Below are positions 54,066 to 55,540 of a stretch of DNA of 55,540 nucleotides, in pieces. How positions within the stretch are numbered: position 1 is the first letter of the stretch; the number at the start of each line of letters is the position of its first letter. This DNA comes from an uncultured Collinsella sp. GTDB lineage: Bacteria > Actinomycetota > Coriobacteriia > Coriobacteriales > Coriobacteriaceae. Position numbers and translations under genes: made by a program. The stretch lies in NCBI GenBank assembly GCA_959019945.1, contig CAUEQD010000013.1, forward strand, positions 1-55,540, given 5' to 3'. The notes beneath the pieces are model-generated. The model was not told where the DNA came from and ran no database searches. It was given only the letters and a program-made list of their open reading frames with translations.

Positions 54066-55465
54066 TTAACGGTCGTTTCGTTGCCGATATGAAGTCGCCC
54101 CGCACCCCCGATAACGAGGAGCCGGCTGCCGAGCGCGCCTGCGACTTCCGCCCCGTCGACAAGGGCTTCACCGAGGAGATGGCGCTGGCCGAGGCTGAGC
54201 GCTGCCTCAACTGCAAGAAGCCGTTCTGTGTTGAGGGCTGCCCCGTCAACATCAACATCCCCCGCTTTATCGAGCAGATCCGCGAGAAGGACTTTGGCGG
54301 CGCTCTCGATACCATCCGCGAGGAATCCATGCTTCCCGCCATCTGCGGCCGTGTCTGCCCGCAGGAGAACCAGTGCGAGGGCAAGTGCATCCGTGGCAAG
54401 AAGTCCGAGCCCGTGGCCATCGGCCAGCTCGAGCGCTTCCTCGGCGATCGCCCCGAGCTCGCCTCCACGCCCAAGATGGCCCCCAAGAACGGCAAGAAGG
54501 TCGCCGTCGTCGGCTCCGGCCCGTCCGGCATCACCTGCGCCGGCGAGCTCGCCCGCAACGGCTTTGACGTCACCGTCTTCGAGGCCTTCTTCACCGGCGG
54601 CGGCGTGCTGGTCTACGGCATCCCCGAGTTCCGTCTGCCCAAGGCAGTCGTCAAGCGCGAGATTGACGGCCTGGAGGACATGGGCGTCAAGTTTGAGTAC
54701 AACTCCGTCGTGGGCAACATGGCCACGGCCGAGGAGCTTTTCGAGCAGGGCTTCGATGCCATCTACGTGGCAACCGGCGCCGGCCTGCCCAAGTTCCTCA
54801 ACGTCCCCGGCGAGAACCTGCCCAACGTCTTCTTCGCCAACGAGTACCTCACCCGCGTGAACCTGATGAAGGCCAACAAGTTCCCCGAGTACGACACCCC
54901 CACCAAGCACGGCAAGAGCGTCGTCGTCTTTGGCGGCGGCAACGTGGCTATGGACGCCGTCCGTACCGCTAAGCGTCTGGGCGCCGAGCACGCCATCATC
55001 GCCTACCGTCGTACCGAGGACGAGATGCCCTGCCGTCGCGCCGAGCTGCACCACGCCAAGGCCGAGGGCGTCGAGGTTCTGCCGCTCGTCTCCCCGCTTG
55101 AGTTTGTCGCTGGCGAGGACGGCTCCGTGTGCGCCGTCAAGGTCCAGAAGATGGAGCTCGGCGAGCCTGACGAGTCCGGCCGTCGTCGCCCGGTGCCCAT
55201 CGAGGGCGCCATCGAGGAGATCCCCTGCGACGTCGCGATCTCGGCTATCGGCACCAACGCCAACCCCTTCGCAAAGAAGATCGGCGGCAAGATGGAGCTC
55301 AACAAGTGGGGCTACATCGTCGCTGACGAGGAGACCGGCCAGACCACCGATCCCCGCATCTGGGCCGGCGGCGACATCGTCACCGGTGCCGCTACGGTCA
55401 TTCTGGCGATGGGCGCCGGCAAGAAGGCCGCCGCTTCGATCACCAAGAGCCTGCTGGGCGAGTAA
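54056..55465 (+). CDS. nfnB: NfnB: NADPH-binding subunit (glutamate synthase small-subunit-like)
   Basis: 469 residues. The N terminus has the GltD-type 4Fe-4S Cys pattern (CLNCKKPFCVEGCP and CGRVCPQENQCEGKC), then FAD (GSGPSGITCAGELA) and NADPH (GGGNVAMDAVRTAKRLGAE) domains and AGGDIVTGAATV. Overlaps nfnA by 10 bases, so the pair is co-translated. Without a GltB gene nearby the Nfn assignment is preferred over glutamate synthase. Confidence 0.9.
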   Translation: MPLVNGRFVADMKSPRTPDNEEPAAERACDFRPVDKGFTEEMALAEAERCLNCKKPFCVEGCPVNINIPRFIEQIREKDFGGALDTIREESMLPAICGRVCPQENQCEGKCIRGKKSEPVAIGQLERFLGDRPELASTPKMAPKNGKKVAVVGSGPSGITCAGELARNGFDVTVFEAFFTGGGVLVYGIPEFRLPKAVVKREIDGLEDMGVKFEYNSVVGNMATAEELFEQGFDAIYVATGAGLPKFLNVPGENLPNVFFANEYLTRVNLMKANKFPEYDTPTKHGKSVVVFGGGNVAMDAVRTAKRLGAEHAIIAYRRTEDEMPCRRAELHHAKAEGVEVLPLVSPLEFVAGEDGSVCAVKVQKMELGEPDESGRRRPVPIEGAIEEIPCDVAISAIGTNANPFAKKIGGKMELNKWGYIVADEETGQTTDPRIWAGGDIVTGAATVILAMGAGKKAAASITKSLLGE

Positions 55466-55492
55466 TCACCTACAGCGCTAGCCACCAATCAG

Positions 55493-55523
55493 AACCACCC
55501 TTAAAAAGGGTGGTTTGCTCTTA
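55493..55523 (+). terminator. Terminator of nfnAB
   Basis: AACCACCC (55493-55500) pairs with GGGTGGTT (55508-55515) around TTAAAAA, followed by TGCTCTT. Confidence 0.8.
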
Positions 55524-55540
55524 GGGTATAACCCACGGGC

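Noticed and set aside
54056..55465. Glutamate synthase small subunit (gltD)
   Set aside because: No large subunit gene nearby and a ferredoxin-reductase-like partner overlaps upstream, which fits NfnAB better.

Overview
The window looks like chromosomal DNA of a GC-rich gut actinobacterium of the class Coriobacteriia, most likely Collinsella. I infer this from the GC-rich codon use, the gene set (NRAMP/MgtE-like pair, Ech hydrogenase, NfnAB, ECF transporter, giant LPXTG isopeptide adhesin) and the many palindromic intergenic repeats. The species was assigned from recall of these families, not by a search.

Layout. 1-3.5 kb: divalent-cation transport pair on the minus strand (NRAMP homologue with an altered metal site, plus a PRC/MgtE-N/CBS membrane protein). 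3.5-9.3 kb: minus-strand envelope and unknown genes (degenerate NodB deacetylase, PRC-barrel, YtxH, cyanophycin-synthetase-N-like protein, CorC/CNNM protein, hemolysin III). 9.5-12 kb: anchored alpha/beta hydrolase behind a promoter with two dyad operators, then a DUF362 ferredoxin protein. 12.2-19 kb: two ABC exporters (FtsX type and ABC-2 type). 19.2-21 kb: a DesK/NarL-type two-component system divergent from the ABC-2 operon. 21.6-27.9 kb: a surface adhesin of about 2100 residues with VWA domain, ten pilin-like isopeptide repeats and LPTTG anchor. Its signal peptide is separated from the body by a frameshift in a run of six A. 28.2-29.5 kb: an IS110-type element whose transposase lacks the catalytic-serine domain; it is inserted in the hairpin of a dispersed intergenic repeat. 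29.7-35.4 kb: a complete five-gene Ech-type [NiFe] hydrogenase operon with fused EchA-EchB. 35.6-39 kb: orphan HTH protein, a FadH-like flavoprotein without the usual active-site tyrosine, a six-copy alternating repeat array and an initiator tRNA. 39.2-45.8 kb: coaX, an AAA/DUF4143 ATPase flanked by three copies of one hairpin, a degenerate biotin ligase, a FolP-FolK fusion with a large insertion, a sirtuin and exonuclease III. 46-49.2 kb: an ECF transporter (S, fused A-A', T). 49.4-55.5 kb: plus-strand housekeeping genes glmU, prs, pth, then nfnAB.

How genes work together. Ech hydrogenase (ferredoxin:H+ with ion pumping) and NfnAB (ferredoxin/NADH/NADP+ electron bifurcation) suggest a fermentative anaerobe that balances ferredoxin. 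Ech maturation genes are not in the window. The two-component system probably controls the adjacent ABC-2 exporter. The most distinctive features are the phase-variable-looking adhesin, the Mg-type NRAMP operon, the deleted IS110 element sitting in a repeat hairpin, and the dense set of palindromic intergenic elements.
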